A stretch of DNA of 33,498 nt from Cognaticolwellia aestuarii (GCF_002000025.1 NZ_MUZV01000020.1:1-33498); one strand, 5' to 3'; positions 16,400 through 26,700 are shown, counted from the first letter of the stretch. Notes: generated by a model from the sequence alone, not told the origin. Made by a program: numbers and translations.

Positions 16400-17092
16400 A
16401 TGCTTAAATTATCGGCAGTACTTACAGTAGTTGTTAAATTTATGGTGACTCAATCATTATTATGGCAATCAGAGCAGCAGTCATCAGACTTTGCTGAACT
16501 TTGTAATGCCCTATATGAAAGAGAACTGATAAGTTTGGCTCGTGATAAGCAATCGACACTGCTGGGGGTGCAAGCAAAAATTAATAGTTTGCCACATTAC
16601 GTTAAACGTACGGCATTTGCGTTGTTAAATGCTCATAGTCCACTGGCATTGGATGTGCAAAATGCTAGCTGGTCAGCTAAGCAGGCAAGCATTTCGCCTT
16701 CAATAAGCCAATTAATGGCTTATGATAGCAATGTCCTTTCATGGTACAGGCAACAAGTATTAGTGCATGGTTTAGTTGTTCCAATTGCATTAGAGCAAAA
16801 AATTGTGATTGACTGTATTGATAGAATTGATATCAAGCAACAGCGATTTCGTACGAATATTTATGGCTGGTTTAATTTGGCCGAAAGCGATTTGAATGAT
16901 GTTATTACATCTGTTAATGCGAGTTTACTCAAGCCAACGAAGAAAGTTATGACAGCAGCGTGTGCTGGGCATCGTTGGCAAAATAGTCAAAAAGTGCAAC
17001 CATCAATACCTTCCTTACGGGAACTGTTACTGTCTTGCACAATTAATTGGCGTAATTTTAAGCAGCCAAGAACGAATATTGCACACAATTGA
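16400..17092 (+). CDS. Unrecognised protein upstream of ftsB
   Basis: This 230-residue protein has no motif I recognise. It is mostly alpha-helical and polar, with few charged clusters, and has no signal peptide or convincing membrane helix apart from a weakly hydrophobic N-terminus (LKLSAVLTVVVKF). That stretch would vanish if the in-frame ATG at 16442 is the true start; neither start has a clear ribosome site. The middle SWYRQQVLVHGLVVPIALEQKIVIDCIDRIDIKQ is the most motif-like part. Codon use matches the neighbours. It is separated from ftsB by a strong promoter and so is not in that operon. Confidence 0.55.
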   Translation: MLKLSAVLTVVVKFMVTQSLLWQSEQQSSDFAELCNALYERELISLARDKQSTLLGVQAKINSLPHYVKRTAFALLNAHSPLALDVQNASWSAKQASISPSISQLMAYDSNVLSWYRQQVLVHGLVVPIALEQKIVIDCIDRIDIKQQRFRTNIYGWFNLAESDLNDVITSVNASLLKPTKKVMTAACAGHRWQNSQKVQPSIPSLRELLLSCTINWRNFKQPRTNIAHN

Positions 17093-17112
17093 TTTTTAAA
17101 TCTTGTTGGGTG

Positions 17113-17140
17113 TTTACAGCAGGCGGTACGCATTTATAAT
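17113..17140 (+). promoter_or_regulatory. Strong sigma-70 promoter of the ftsB operon
   Basis: TTTACA (17113-17118) and a perfect TATAAT (17135-17140) are 16 bases apart, starting transcription about 35 bases before the ftsB ATG. An inverted repeat GTACGC (17126-17131) and GCGTAC (17142-17147) brackets the -10 and could be an operator. Confidence 0.75.
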
Positions 17141-17180
17141 AGCGTACTGATATATCTTCGATAGCGACGTTAATTAATTT

Positions 17181-17483
17181 ATGCGGCTGATCACAGCAGT
17201 TTTATTACTTTTTTTACTCCTTTTGCAATACCGACTTTGGTTCGGTAAGAATAGTGTGCCTGACTATATGGCACTGGAAGAAGAAGTTACTCGTCAGTTA
17301 GCAAACAATAATAAGCTTAAACAACGCAATAAATTGCTTTATGCCGACACTGATGATTTGAAATCGGGTACCGAAGCGATTGAAGAGCGTGCTCGCCATG
17401 AACTGGGCATGATCAAGCAAGGTGAAACATTTTTCCGGGTTATTCCTAACGACGATGCTGATAATAAGGAACGATTGCGATAA
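17181..17483 (+). CDS. ftsB: Cell-division protein FtsB
   Basis: This 100-residue bitopic inner-membrane protein of the divisome forms the FtsQLB complex that activates septal peptidoglycan synthesis. It has a short N-terminus, a membrane helix LITAVLLLFLLLLQYRLWFG (about 3-22), a leucine- and asparagine-rich coiled coil (about 28-65: EEEVTRQLANNNKLKQRNK), and the conserved ending EAIEERARHELGMIKQGETF. The stop overlaps the ispD start by one base, as in many gammaproteobacteria. Confidence 0.95.
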   Translation: MRLITAVLLLFLLLLQYRLWFGKNSVPDYMALEEEVTRQLANNNKLKQRNKLLYADTDDLKSGTEAIEERARHELGMIKQGETFFRVIPNDDADNKERLR

Positions 17484-18211
17484 TGAGCAATTCACTTGGG
17501 CAATTTACCGTAGTCTTGCCCGCTGCAGGTGTTGGTAAACGTATGCAGTCATCTTGTCCTAAACAATATTTAGCCATTGAAAATAAAACTATCTTGGAGC
17601 ATACCGTAGCACGCCTTCTTAGTCATGAGGCTATTGCTCATGTCGTCATTGCTTTAGGTGAAAATGATGAATATTTTCAAAGCACCTCACTGGTAAATAA
17701 TAAAAATATTACCTGTGTTGTCGGCGGAAAAGAGCGTGTAGATTCAGTTCTCGCAGGTTTGAGGTCTTTAAATAGCAACAATCAGCCATGGGTGCTGGTA
17801 CATGATGCTGCTAGGCCTTGTGTAAAACATCAAGATATAACGCAATTAATATCATACTGTCTTGCGCATGACCATGGCGCAATATTGGCAAGCCCAGTAC
17901 GTGACACTATGAAGCAAGCGAATAGTGAGCAGTTAGTGGCAATGACTTTAGAGCGAAGCCAGATGTGGCATGCTTTGACACCGCAAATGTATAAAACGGC
18001 TGAATTAACCGCAGCAATAACTTCGGCTCTAACAAACGATATTGAGATTACTGATGAGTCATCAGCGATGGAAGCTTTAGGTTATGCAAGTGGTTTAGTT
18101 AAAGGCAGTAGTGATAATATTAAAATTACCCAACCAGAAGATATAGCGCTTGCAAAATTCATTCTTAATCAACAAAAATCTAATGTATTAACAGAGGCAA
18201 TATGCGAATAG
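17483..18211 (+). CDS. ispD: 2-C-methyl-D-erythritol 4-phosphate cytidylyltransferase
   Basis: This 242-residue enzyme of the MEP isoprenoid pathway joins CTP with methylerythritol phosphate. The CTP-binding segment [20 protein letters not shown] (about 11-30), [14 protein letters not shown] and [10 protein letters not shown] are family hallmarks, as is the later [15 protein letters not shown]. It overlaps ftsB by one base (TAATG) and the next gene by ten bases, so translation is coupled. Confidence 0.96.
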   Translation: MSNSLGQFTVVLPAAGVGKRMQSSCPKQYLAIENKTILEHTVARLLSHEAIAHVVIALGENDEYFQSTSLVNNKNITCVVGGKERVDSVLAGLRSLNSNNQPWVLVHDAARPCVKHQDITQLISYCLAHDHGAILASPVRDTMKQANSEQLVAMTLERSQMWHALTPQMYKTAELTAAITSALTNDIEITDESSAMEALGYASGLVKGSSDNIKITQPEDIALAKFILNQQKSNVLTEAICE

Positions 18212-19926
18212 GGCACGGTTTTGATGTTCATAAATTTGGCGGTGAAGGGCCATTAGTTTTAGCCGGTGTTGCTATTCCTTATGAATTTGGTTTTATTGCT
18301 CACTCTGACGGTGATGTGGCTATTCATGCCTTATGTGATGCTATTTTAGGGGCGTTATGTTTGGCAGATATTGGTAATCACTTCCCCGATACTGATGGTC
18401 AATATGAAAATATATCCAGTCGTATTTTATTGCGTCATGTGGTCGGCTTAATGCAAAGTAAAGGCTACTGTCTTGGTAATGCCGATATTACTATTTGCGC
18501 ACAAGCGCCAAAGGTTGCACCGCATCTGATGGCTATGCGAACCTGTTTAGCTCAAGACTTACAAGCAGACATAGAGCAAGTCAATGTTAAAGCGACTACC
18601 ACAGAGAAACTTGGCTATGTTGGTCGAAAAGAAGGGGTGTCGGTACACGCAGTTGTACTGTTAACAAAATCTCAAAACCTCAATGAACTTCAATCAGTCG
18701 ATAGTTCAGAGCGAAATCATAATACCCATACTGACGCTAGTGTTGCATGTGAAAAAAACACGCTTGACCAAGCAAATATAAATACCAGTGCTCAAGCAGA
18801 AGAGAAAACTGCTTTGAGAGCGCCCCCTGAGCCTGCTAAAGAGCCAGTTGTCAGTGCCTTACCTGAATTTGCTTATTTATACGGCAAACCGGCTTCGAAT
18901 GGTTTATTGCGGAGTGAAAAATCTGATTTTAAAGTGTTTGAACAACTGCCATTTTTGCCTTGTGGTGAAGGTGAACATCTGTTTATTCATATCCGTAAAA
19001 CAGGTGCTAACACGGCATTTGTTGCTAAACAATTAGCAAAATACTTTTCTGTTAAAGAGTCTCTGGTTTCATATGCAGGCTTAAAAGATAGGTTTGCCGT
19101 GACCGAACAATGGTTTGGTGTACATGTTCCCGGTAAGCAAGTTTATGACTTAAGTGATCTCGATATTGAAGGTGTTGAGGTTTTGTCTTACAAGCGTCAC
19201 AACAAGAAGCTACGCATTGGTGGCTTAGACGGTAATCGATTTGAAATTACCTTGCGTGATGTTACTGAGCTTGATGAGTTAGTTCGACGCTGGCATGTCG
19301 TGAGTAATTATGGTGTACCTAATTACTTTGGTGAGCAGCGCTTTGGCATTAATGGCGGTAATATAGCCCAAGCATTGAGTCTGTTTTCTGGCAGGAAAGT
19401 CAATGATAAGAAAAAGCGAGGTATGTATTTATCCGCAGCACGTTCATTGATCTTTAATCAAGTGATCAGCCAGCGTATTGAGCAAGAAAAATTTGAGACG
19501 TTAATAATGGGTGATGTATTAATGCTTGCTGGTACACAATCGGTATTTTTAGCTGATAATATTGATCAAAGTTTAATTGATAGACATGTTAACCATGACG
19601 TCGATATAACGGCTCCTATGTGGGGGGCGGGTGAATTAATGACCTGTAAGCAGGCGCTAACTTTTGAAGAAAGTGTCGCAGAGCAATTGACTGAGTTTTG
19701 CCAAGGATTACCACGTTTTGGTTTGAAACAAGAGCGTCGTCGCATTCGCCTAGTAATGAAAGAGCCAAAAATTGATATTGCTAATAACAATGTTACGTTA
19801 TCTTTTTTCTTACCTGCCGGTGCTTATGCGACCACCATTATGCGTGAATTAATTAATTATACAGATATGACCGAACGAGTCGATGTATCTTCAAAGCTTA
19901 CAACTGATAATAAATCAAAAAAATAA
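18202..19926 (+). CDS. ispF-truD: Fused IspF-TruD: MEcPP synthase and tRNA pseudouridine-13 synthase
   Basis: One uninterrupted reading frame of 574 residues carries two normally separate enzymes. Residues 1-157 are IspF, which forms the cyclic diphosphate of the MEP pathway: metal ligands D8, H10 and H42 are at the same numbers as in E. coli, with [19 protein letters not shown] and [16 protein letters not shown]. Residues 158-218 are a linker rich in N, T, S, A, E and Q. From about 222 to 560 is TruD, which makes pseudouridine 13 in tRNA-Glu: [26 protein letters not shown] with catalytic D296, [16 protein letters not shown] and [18 protein letters not shown] found no in-frame start with a ribosome site in the linker, so the parts are probably made as one chain. 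In E. coli the two genes are adjacent, which explains how a fusion could arise. Both halves look catalytically intact. Confidence 0.95.
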   Translation: MRIGHGFDVHKFGGEGPLVLAGVAIPYEFGFIAHSDGDVAIHALCDAILGALCLADIGNHFPDTDGQYENISSRILLRHVVGLMQSKGYCLGNADITICAQAPKVAPHLMAMRTCLAQDLQADIEQVNVKATTTEKLGYVGRKEGVSVHAVVLLTKSQNLNELQSVDSSERNHNTHTDASVACEKNTLDQANINTSAQAEEKTALRAPPEPAKEPVVSALPEFAYLYGKPASNGLLRSEKSDFKVFEQLPFLPCGEGEHLFIHIRKTGANTAFVAKQLAKYFSVKESLVSYAGLKDRFAVTEQWFGVHVPGKQVYDLSDLDIEGVEVLSYKRHNKKLRIGGLDGNRFEITLRDVTELDELVRRWHVVSNYGVPNYFGEQRFGINGGNIAQALSLFSGRKVNDKKKRGMYLSAARSLIFNQVISQRIEQEKFETLIMGDVLMLAGTQSVFLADNIDQSLIDRHVNHDVDITAPMWGAGELMTCKQALTFEESVAEQLTEFCQGLPRFGLKQERRRIRLVMKEPKIDIANNNVTLSFFLPAGAYATTIMRELINYTDMTERVDVSSKLTTDNKSKK

Positions 19927-19934
19927 GGTCAGTC

Positions 19935-20687
19935 ATGAGAATATTATTGAGCAATGATGACGGTGTTAATGCCGAAGGTATTAAAGTACTTTATGATGAG
20001 CTAGCAAAAGTATTTGATGTTACTGTAGTCGCACCGGATAGAAATTGTAGTGGCGCAAGTCATTCATTAACATTATTAAACCCGTTACGAGCACAAGCAT
20101 TAGACAACGGTTTTATTTCTGTTAATGGCACACCAACAGATTCGGTACATTTAGGTGTGACGCAATTAATGCAGGGGCAACTTGATTTGGTTGTGGCAGG
20201 TATTAATCATGGCGCTAATTTAGGTGATGATACGATTTATTCTGGTACAGTAGCCGCTGCAACTGAAGGTCGTCATCTAGGTATGCCAGCAATAGCGGTA
20301 TCATTAGTATCTAAGAGTCCCGTAAACTTTAAAACGGCGGCAGTAGTTACCGCTAAATTTATTGAACGCTTACAGTTACACCCGTTACCAAGCGATCAAA
20401 TTATTAATATCAATGTTCCTGATATACCTTTAAATGCATTAAAAGGTATTCAAGTGACTCGTTTAGGTCATCGTCATAAAGCGGAAACAATGACAAAAAT
20501 GAAAGACCCTTGGCAGCGGGATATTTATTGGTATGGCCCACTAGGGCAAGAGCTGGATGCAGGTGTCGGCACTGATTTTCATGCCGTTACCAATGGATAT
20601 GCGTCAATTACCCCGTTGACTATCGATATGACGGCCTATAAAAGCATGGCACAAATGACAGAATGGATTAATGAACTCTCACTATGA
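19935..20687 (+). CDS. surE: 5'/3'-nucleotidase SurE
   Basis: This 250-residue metal-dependent phosphatase acts on nucleoside monophosphates and is associated with survival in stationary phase. It starts [16 protein letters not shown] with the DD metal pair, then [28 protein letters not shown] and [20 protein letters not shown], all family hallmarks. It begins eight bases after the fusion gene and overlaps pcm by four bases (ATGA). Confidence 0.97.
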   Translation: MRILLSNDDGVNAEGIKVLYDELAKVFDVTVVAPDRNCSGASHSLTLLNPLRAQALDNGFISVNGTPTDSVHLGVTQLMQGQLDLVVAGINHGANLGDDTIYSGTVAAATEGRHLGMPAIAVSLVSKSPVNFKTAAVVTAKFIERLQLHPLPSDQIININVPDIPLNALKGIQVTRLGHRHKAETMTKMKDPWQRDIYWYGPLGQELDAGVGTDFHAVTNGYASITPLTIDMTAYKSMAQMTEWINELSL

Positions 20688-21361
20688 AACAAAGTACTAT
20701 CAACGCCAGAGCCGGCAGTAGTATCGGCGGAAAGTCGAGTCGCAGTGGCGAAATATTAGCGCAAAAATTACTGCTTGAAGGCATTCGAAACCAACAAGTA
20801 TTACAAGCTATAGCTCGCTCACCACGTCATATTTTTGTGCCTGAAATTTTAGCGCATAAAGCTTATGACAATACTGCACTACCTATTGGTCAAGGACAAA
20901 CCATATCACAACCTTATATTGTCGCTAAAATGTCTGAGCTTTTACTCGCCGATGGTGTGCCTGAGAGTATTTTAGAAATTGGTACTGGATCGGGTTATCA
21001 AACTTCTATTTTAGCGCAACTAACGTCGAAGGTGTTTTCTGTTGAACGTATTAAGTCACTGCAGTGGCAGGCAAAGCGTCGATTACGTAGTATGGATTTA
21101 CATAATGTAGCCATGAAGCATGGTGATGGTTGGCAAGGGTGGCAAAGCAAAGCACCATTTCAAGCCATTATTGTTACGGCGGCCCCAACTAAGGTGCCGA
21201 CTGCGTTGCTTGAGCAACTCGCCGATGGTGGTCGGTTAATTATTCCAGTTGGCGAGCAAAGCCAAATTTTAAAATTAATTACCCGCCATGGCGATGAGTA
21301 TAAAGAGCAGCAAATTGAAGCTGTTCGTTTTGTTCCTCTTGTTCCTGGCGCTTTAGGATAG
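20684..21361 (+). CDS. pcm: Protein-L-isoaspartate O-methyltransferase
   Basis: This 225-residue cytosolic enzyme uses SAM to methylate isoaspartyl residues and start their repair. It contains [28 protein letters not shown], the SAM loop [22 protein letters not shown] and HGDGWQGW. Its N-terminal 20 residues ([16 protein letters not shown]) are longer than in E. coli Pcm (208 residues). The start is fixed by the ATGA overlap with surE. The adjacent surE-pcm-nlpD-rpoS order is widely conserved. Confidence 0.96.
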   Translation: MKQSTINARAGSSIGGKSSRSGEILAQKLLLEGIRNQQVLQAIARSPRHIFVPEILAHKAYDNTALPIGQGQTISQPYIVAKMSELLLADGVPESILEIGTGSGYQTSILAQLTSKVFSVERIKSLQWQAKRRLRSMDLHNVAMKHGDGWQGWQSKAPFQAIIVTAAPTKVPTALLEQLADGGRLIIPVGEQSQILKLITRHGDEYKEQQIEAVRFVPLVPGALG

Positions 21362-21364
21362 TTT

Positions 21365-21943
21365 GTGAAAATATTTTCTGCGTTATACGAATGGACACTT
21401 AAATGGGCTGAACATAAGTTTGCACCTAGAATTCTCGCATTATTAACTTTTGCTGAGTCTGTTTTTTTTCCTATTCCCCCTGATGTTTTACTTGCCCCTA
21501 TGGTATTAGCACAGCGTGAAAAAGCTTGGCGATTTGCTACGTTGACAACCGTAGCATCGGTTATTGGTGGTGTTGTTGGTTATGGTTTAGGCTATATGAT
21601 GTTTGAACCTTGGATCCAACCTCTAATTACAGAGTTTGGCTACCAAGCTAGGTTTGACAAAGCTATGCTTTGGTTTAGTGAATGGGGTGTTTGGGTGGTT
21701 TTTATTGCAGGTTTCTCTCCTATCCCGTATAAATTATTTACCGTCAGTGCCGGTTTTTTACATATGGCTTTCCTGCCCTTTTTATTGGCATCAGCCATTG
21801 GCCGCGGTATGCGATTTTTCTTAGTTGCAGGTGTTATTCGTTGGGGCGGAGCACCAATGGAGAAAAAAATTAGACAATGGGTTGATGTTCTAGGATGGCT
21901 TGTCGTTAGCGCGATTGTTATTGCTTATATTGCCACACGATAA
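21365..21943 (+). CDS. yqaA: YqaA family DedA-like membrane protein
   Basis: This 192-residue inner-membrane protein belongs to the SNARE-associated/DedA (VTT) superfamily. It has membrane segments near 22-45, 58-80, 105-135 and 165-190, with FAESVFFPIPPDVLLAPMVL and GFSPIPYKLFTVSAGFLHM as the two re-entrant, proline-containing motifs, and GRGMRFFLVAG. Relatives move lipids such as undecaprenyl phosphate, but the substrate of this branch is not known. It starts with GTG three bases after the pcm stop. Placement between pcm and nlpD is seen in Vibrio and Shewanella. Confidence 0.88.
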   Translation: MKIFSALYEWTLKWAEHKFAPRILALLTFAESVFFPIPPDVLLAPMVLAQREKAWRFATLTTVASVIGGVVGYGLGYMMFEPWIQPLITEFGYQARFDKAMLWFSEWGVWVVFIAGFSPIPYKLFTVSAGFLHMAFLPFLLASAIGRGMRFFLVAGVIRWGGAPMEKKIRQWVDVLGWLVVSAIVIAYIATR

Positions 21944-21954
21944 AGGATATTTTG

Positions 21955-22809
21955 TTGGTTATGACGAAATGGTTACAAGGTAGCTTAATAAGTAGAGATA
22001 GTTTATTCGTGCTAATAGTTATATTAGCACTTAATGGTTGCTCTAGTCCTAGTAAGCCAGCCCCCGTGGTTGATGTTCAAGGCTCACTTCCTTTGAGTCA
22101 ACGTATTAAGAATAGTGTTACGGGCACTGAATATATAGTCAAAAAAGGTGAAACATTATACTCAATAGCCTGGCGTGCTGATGTTGACGTTCGTACGTTA
22201 GCTGCAATTAATAACATTAAAGCCCCTTACAATATTTATCCTCAACAAAAATTATTTTTAACCAAAAACTCTAGCAAGGCAAGTCATGGTAAGCCTAAGA
22301 GTAAAAGCTTTAACCCATCAAAACAAAAAGTTATAAAAAAACCTATTGCACAGAAGAAAAAGCAGGAGTATGGTGGAAATGTAGCTGAACAAAAAACAGC
22401 CAAAAAAGTTCAGCAACAAAATGACACCTTCTCGCAAAAAATACGAAGGTGGCGGTGGCCAGCAAATGGAAAAGTTATTCATAAGTTTTCCACCGCAAAG
22501 CAAGGAAATAAAGGAATCGACATTGCGGGGCGACGCGGTGATTCGGTAAAAGCAACTGCAGACGGCAAAGTAGTTTATGCCGGTGATGCGTTACAAGGAT
22601 ACGGTAAGTTAGTCATAGTTAAACACAACGATGATTACCTTAGTGCTTATGCCCATAACGATCGCATATTAGTTAAAGAGCAGCAGGTTGTTAAAGCCGG
22701 TCAAGTGATTGCCAAAATGGGAGATACTGACGCTGAAAGAATCATGCTTCATTTTGAAGTTCGCTTTCGCGGAAAATCAGTTAATCCTATGAAGTATTTG
22801 CCGAAATAA
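21955..22809 (+). CDS. nlpD: NlpD: LysM/LytM outer-membrane lipoprotein, amidase activator
   Basis: This lipoprotein of about 284 residues activates the septal amidase AmiC during cell separation in relatives. The lipobox is LALNGC (C near residue 29). A LysM peptidoglycan-binding domain follows (about 57-101: YIVKKGETLYSIAWRADVDVRTLAAINNI), then a lysine- and glutamine-rich linker, then a LytM/M23 domain (about 167-281). The metallopeptidase zinc ligands are not all there: the first is replaced (GNKGIDIAG instead of HxGxD) and the last reads LHFEV, so it should be non-catalytic, as in known NlpD. TTG at 21955 is seven bases after AAGGA; TTG 21952 or ATG 21961 are alternatives with worse spacing. 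rpoS promoters usually lie inside nlpD. Confidence 0.93.
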   Translation: MVMTKWLQGSLISRDSLFVLIVILALNGCSSPSKPAPVVDVQGSLPLSQRIKNSVTGTEYIVKKGETLYSIAWRADVDVRTLAAINNIKAPYNIYPQQKLFLTKNSSKASHGKPKSKSFNPSKQKVIKKPIAQKKKQEYGGNVAEQKTAKKVQQQNDTFSQKIRRWRWPANGKVIHKFSTAKQGNKGIDIAGRRGDSVKATADGKVVYAGDALQGYGKLVIVKHNDDYLSAYAHNDRILVKEQQVVKAGQVIAKMGDTDAERIMLHFEVRFRGKSVNPMKYLPK

Positions 22810-22874
22810 TAATAAAAAGTTATTAAAAAAATAAATAATAAATTGGAGTCAAAGTGAATATTTAGTCAGTAAGT

Positions 22875-22889
22875 TTAGCAAAATGCTAA
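22875..22889 (+). promoter_or_regulatory. Small hairpin in the rpoS leader
   Basis: TTAGCA (22875-22880), AAA, TGCTAA (22884-22889) is a perfect six-base stem just upstream of the rpoS ribosome site GGAGAG at about 22894-22899. rpoS translation is often controlled through leader structure, so it may matter, but this is inference. Confidence 0.35.
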
Positions 22890-22904
22890 TAGCGGAGAGA
22901 TAAC

Positions 22905-23831
22905 ATGGGCATAAAAAAACAAATAGAATGTTCTGATGTTGCAGAGAAAGAGCAACCCAAAACAACAAAGGCTGATATGCCTGAGGGTAGTCATTCTAAC
23001 TTAGATGCAACACAAATATATTTAAGTGAAATCGGTTTTTCTCCATTACTAACTGCAGAAGAAGAAGTCTACTATTCTCGCCTCGCATTGAAAGGTGATG
23101 AAGCATCTCGTAAACGAATGATAGAAAGCAACCTTCGTTTAGTCGTAAAAATAGCCCGTCGTTATAATAATCGTGGTTTACCACTCCTAGATCTGATTGA
23201 AGAAGGTAACTTAGGTTTGATCCGGGCAGTTGAAAAGTTCGATCCTGAACGAGGATTCAGGTTTTCAACTTATGCTACTTGGTGGATACGTCAAACCATT
23301 GAACGTGCGATTATGAATCAAACCCGTACCATTAGATTACCCATCCATGTCGTGAAAGAACTCAATATTTATTTACGTACTGCGCGTGAACTAGTGCAAA
23401 AATTAGATCATGAACCTACAGCTGAAGATATCGCCTTTGAGCTAGATGTACCTGTAGAAGATGTCAGCAAAATGCTACGTTTAAATGAGCGTATCGCTTC
23501 CGTTGACTCGCCATTTGGTGGCGATGGCGAAAAAGTTTTATTAGATGTTATTCCTGATGAAAAAGCCGGTGGTCCTGAAACAAAATTACAAACCAATGAT
23601 ATTAAACATAGTATTGTCGATTGGTTGAATGAACTGAATTCTAAGCAACGTGAAGTATTAGCAAGACGCTTTGGCTTACTCGGCTATGAAGCGGCAACAT
23701 TAGAAGATGTAGGGGTTGAAATAGGCCTGACACGTGAGCGTGTACGACAAATTCAAGTTGAAGCGTTAAAACGATTACGTGATATTCTTAGTCAGCAGAA
23801 TTTATCTATAGAGGCGTTATTTCAGGTCTAA
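22905..23831 (+). CDS. rpoS: Stationary-phase sigma factor RpoS
   Basis: This 308-residue sigma-38 directs RNA polymerase to general stress promoters. Regions in order: 1.2 ([21 protein letters not shown]), 2.1-2.4 ([32 protein letters not shown] through [28 protein letters not shown]), region 3 ([25 protein letters not shown]) and region 4 ([37 protein letters not shown]). It is slightly shorter than E. coli RpoS (330), mainly at the N-terminus. GGAGAG precedes the ATG. The nlpD-rpoS order supports RpoS over other sigma-70 paralogues. A bidirectional terminator separates it from mutS. Confidence 0.96.
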   Translation: MGIKKQIECSDVAEKEQPKTTKADMPEGSHSNLDATQIYLSEIGFSPLLTAEEEVYYSRLALKGDEASRKRMIESNLRLVVKIARRYNNRGLPLLDLIEEGNLGLIRAVEKFDPERGFRFSTYATWWIRQTIERAIMNQTRTIRLPIHVVKELNIYLRTARELVQKLDHEPTAEDIAFELDVPVEDVSKMLRLNERIASVDSPFGGDGEKVLLDVIPDEKAGGPETKLQTNDIKHSIVDWLNELNSKQREVLARRFGLLGYEAATLEDVGVEIGLTRERVRQIQVEALKRLRDILSQQNLSIEALFQV

Positions 23832-23869
23832 GCGATGCTATAGTATTTACAAAATAATCTTATAGTGCC

Positions 23870-23897
23870 AAAAAAACCAGCAAATGCTGGTTTTTTT
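23870..23897. terminator. Bidirectional terminator between rpoS and mutS
   Basis: CCAGC-AAAT-GCTGG flanked by a run of seven A on the left and seven T on the right, so it serves both convergent genes. Confidence 0.92.
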
Positions 23898-23912
23898 AGT
23901 GCTGCTATTTTT

Positions 23913-26480
23913 CTACAATTGCTCTTTCAGTTTATATAATAAATCCAGTGCCATTTTAGGGCTCAGATCATCGATATCGACCGCGTTGAGTTCATCAATG
24001 ACCGGGTGATTTGCTTCCATTAATGACAACTGTTCAAAAGCTTGAGGTTCATTATTCATGATTGAAGGGGCTTGCATATTTTCAAGTTCGTGTAAGCGCT
24101 GCTTTGCTCGTTGAATCACAGTTTTGGGCACACCGGCAAGTTGTGCCACTTGTAAACCAAAACTCTTACTAGCCGCTCCCTCTTGTACTGTGTGCATAAA
24201 AACAATGCTATCACCATGTTCAACGGCATCTAGATGTACGTTTGCTAAGCTATCAATTTGCTCTGCTAATAACGTAAGCTCAAAATAATGGCTAGCAAAT
24301 AAGGTAAATGCTTGGGTTTTTATTGCCAGCATTTCAGCACATGCCCATGCTAAAGACAGTCCGTCGTAGGTGCTTGTACCACGACCAATTTCATCTAATA
24401 ACACTAAGCTTTTATTCGTCGCATTATGTAAAATATTCGCCGTTTCAGTCATTTCTACCATAAAAGTTGAACGACCACTGGCTAAGTCATCGGAAGCACC
24501 AATACGGGTGAAAATTCTATCCACCATACCAATTTTTGCTGCGCTTGCCGGGACATAACAACCAATATGGGCAAGTAATACGATTAACGCAGTCTGACGC
24601 ATATAAGTTGATTTACCGCCCATATTAGGACCGGTAATAATTAACATTTTTCGACTATCAGTGAGCATAACAGGGTTAGCAATGAAAGGCTCGGTAGTCA
24701 TTTGTTCCACAACGGCATGTCTACCAGCATCAATAGTGATCCCACTGGCTTCTTGCAGTTCAGGTTTAACATAATTTAACGTATCGGCACGCTCAGCAAA
24801 TGTGTTAAGTACATCAACTTCTGACAGAGCTTGAGCCAATAGCTGTAACTTTTCTAATTCGGGTAATATTAGATCAAATAATGCTTCGTATAAGCGCTTT
24901 TCAAGTGCTAGAAACTTACTCTGGGCAGACAATACTTTTTCTTCGTGTTGTTTTAACTCTTTGGTAATAAAGCGTTCATTGTTTTTTAGCGTTTGACGAC
25001 GAATATAATCATCAGGTACATCAATAGCAGAGCTACGACTCATCTCAATGAAGAAACCATGAACTTTATTGTAGCCGACCTTCAGTGATTGAATACCGGT
25101 TCGAGCTTTTTCACGCGCTTCTAATTGCGCTAAAAATTCAGTGGCGCCATCGCTTAAATCCCTTAGCACATCTAATTCTTCATTATAGCCGGGCGCAATA
25201 ACGCCACCGTCACGAATTAATACTGGTGGGTTTTCGACAATGGCACTTTCTAATAAAGCTTGTATTGTCGGTAATGGCTGACACTGACTAATCAGTGATG
25301 ATAAATGTACTTGAGAGCAGTTTGTCATCAATGTTTGCAGTTCAGGTAAATGCATCAAGGCATTGCGCAGCCGAGCAAAGTCGCGAGGACGAGCTGAGCG
25401 TAAAGCCACACGTGCGACAATGCGCTCAATGTCACCAAACTGCTTTAAATTACTATTTAGTTCAAATGATAAATCTTGCTGTAATAGCTCTTCAATGGCA
25501 TTTTGACGATTATTTAAGGTATTGATATCACGCAGTGGAAAGTGCAGCCAGCGCTTTAATAACCTTGATCCCATGGGGGTTGCTGCTTTATCAAGAATTG
25601 CAGCTAGGGTATTTTCACTACCACCTTGTAGGTTTTGTGTTAACTCTAAATTGCGGCGAGTGGCAGCGTCAAGGATCACAGCACTTGAAGCACTTTCACC
25701 AATAATTGCCCTAATATGCGGTAATGCAGTGCGTTGGCTATCTTTGACATATTGAAATAAGCAGCCGGCAGCAGCAATACCTAAAGGTTTATCTTCAACA
25801 CCAAAACCAGATAATGACAGGGTGCCAAACTGCTTGTTAAGCAAGGCCTTACTTGTTTCTAAATCGAACTCCCAATCAGGGCGTCGACGTAAACCTTTGC
25901 GACCAAGAATAATATTGTTAGCTGCTAAGGATTCTGGATATAACAGCTCTGCCGGTGATAAGCGCTGTAACTCCGCTTGTACTTGCTCTTCAGTTCTGGG
26001 CTCTACTAAAACAAATCGACCACTGGTCATATCTAAATAGGCTAAACCAAAACCTTGTGATGTTTGATGTACAGCAACGATCAAATTATCCTTTCTATCA
26101 GTTAAAAGCGCTTCATCACTGACTGTGCCAGGGGTAACAACACGTACCACTTTTCGCTCAACAGGACCTTTACTGGTAGCGGGATCACCTATTTGTTCAC
26201 AGATAGCAACAGACTCACCGAGTTGAACCAGTTTCGCTAAATACCCTTCTACAGCATGATATGGAACCCCAGCCATTGGAATAGCATTGCCACCCGTTTT
26301 CCCTCGGGCAGTTAATGAAATATCGAGTAATTCAGATGCTTTTTTAGCGTCATCAAAAAATAACTCATAAAAATCTCCCATACGATAAAAAATTAAAATA
26401 TTAGGAAATTCTGCCTTAATGGTCAGGTACTGGCGCATCATCGGGGTGTGAGTTGAGAGGTCTTGCTTAATTGTTGTCAT
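23913..26480 (-). CDS. mutS: DNA mismatch recognition protein MutS
   Basis: This 855-residue protein binds mismatches and starts methyl-directed repair. The start is ATG at 26480 ([19 protein letters not shown]), matching E. coli MutS, which has HTPMMQQYL at the same place; an upstream in-frame TTG would add six residues without support. The mismatch-binding [11 protein letters not shown] (Phe-x-Glu) is near 36-46. The ATPase domain has Walker [16 protein letters not shown], then [18 protein letters not shown], the Walker [16 protein letters not shown] and FASHYFELT. The C-terminal tail for tetramer and MutL/beta-clamp contact is present. It converges on rpoS and diverges from recA. Confidence 0.97.
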   Translation of the reverse strand: MTTIKQDLSTHTPMMRQYLTIKAEFPNILIFYRMGDFYELFFDDAKKASELLDISLTARGKTGGNAIPMAGVPYHAVEGYLAKLVQLGESVAICEQIGDPATSKGPVERKVVRVVTPGTVSDEALLTDRKDNLIVAVHQTSQGFGLAYLDMTSGRFVLVEPRTEEQVQAELQRLSPAELLYPESLAANNIILGRKGLRRRPDWEFDLETSKALLNKQFGTLSLSGFGVEDKPLGIAAAGCLFQYVKDSQRTALPHIRAIIGESASSAVILDAATRRNLELTQNLQGGSENTLAAILDKAATPMGSRLLKRWLHFPLRDINTLNNRQNAIEELLQQDLSFELNSNLKQFGDIERIVARVALRSARPRDFARLRNALMHLPELQTLMTNCSQVHLSSLISQCQPLPTIQALLESAIVENPPVLIRDGGVIAPGYNEELDVLRDLSDGATEFLAQLEAREKARTGIQSLKVGYNKVHGFFIEMSRSSAIDVPDDYIRRQTLKNNERFITKELKQHEEKVLSAQSKFLALEKRLYEALFDLILPELEKLQLLAQALSEVDVLNTFAERADTLNYVKPELQEASGITIDAGRHAVVEQMTTEPFIANPVMLTDSRKMLIITGPNMGGKSTYMRQTALIVLLAHIGCYVPASAAKIGMVDRIFTRIGASDDLASGRSTFMVEMTETANILHNATNKSLVLLDEIGRGTSTYDGLSLAWACAEMLAIKTQAFTLFASHYFELTLLAEQIDSLANVHLDAVEHGDSIVFMHTVQEGAASKSFGLQVAQLAGVPKTVIQRAKQRLHELENMQAPSIMNNEPQAFEQLSLMEANHPVIDELNAVDIDDLSPKMALDLLYKLKEQL

Positions 26481-26524
26481 TGAAATGCCGTAACTCAAAA
26501 ATATGTAAAAAGATTAATTACCTA

Positions 26525-26548
26525 GATTATGCCACAAGGCACATAATC
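26525..26548. repeat. Imperfect inverted repeat upstream of mutS
   Basis: GATTATGCC at 26525-26533 and GGC-AC-ATAATC at 26538-26548 can pair with a two-base bulge around ACAA. It is about 45 bases upstream of the mutS start and may be in its leader or promoter. It is part of the 329-base mutS-recA gap. Confidence 0.45.
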
Positions 26549-26624
26549 AAATCTTTCTATTTTTATAAAATGCTCGACAAGTAAAGCAAATATAAACGAC
26601 TGTATAGCGCCTGTTAATTAGCTG

Positions 26625-26700
26625 AGTAACTTTTTTTATAGCAACTGCTAAAAGTTACTAATTAGTAAAAAGTCATTGTTTTTCAATACTTAAAAAGTAT
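26625..26700. repeat. Cluster of inverted repeats in the mutS-recA gap
   Basis: Three structures lie in a row. AGTAACTTTT (26625-26634) pairs with AAAAGTTACT (26650-26659), and its loop holds a smaller TAGC/GCTA stem. TTACTAATTAGTAA (26655-26668) is a perfect 14-base palindrome overlapping it. ATACTT-AAA-AAGTAT follows at 26686-26700. None has the U-tract layout of a plain terminator. Nothing else coding was seen in this gap apart from the recA promoter further right. Confidence 0.7.

Noticed and set aside
16323-16430. Short plus-strand frame (about 35 residues, basic N-terminus MSRFRDKFNRKRK) before the orphan gene
   Set aside because: GGAGG lies upstream, but too far from the ATG, and the frame overlaps the start of the 230-residue gene. 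No family is recognised, so it is not supported as a gene.
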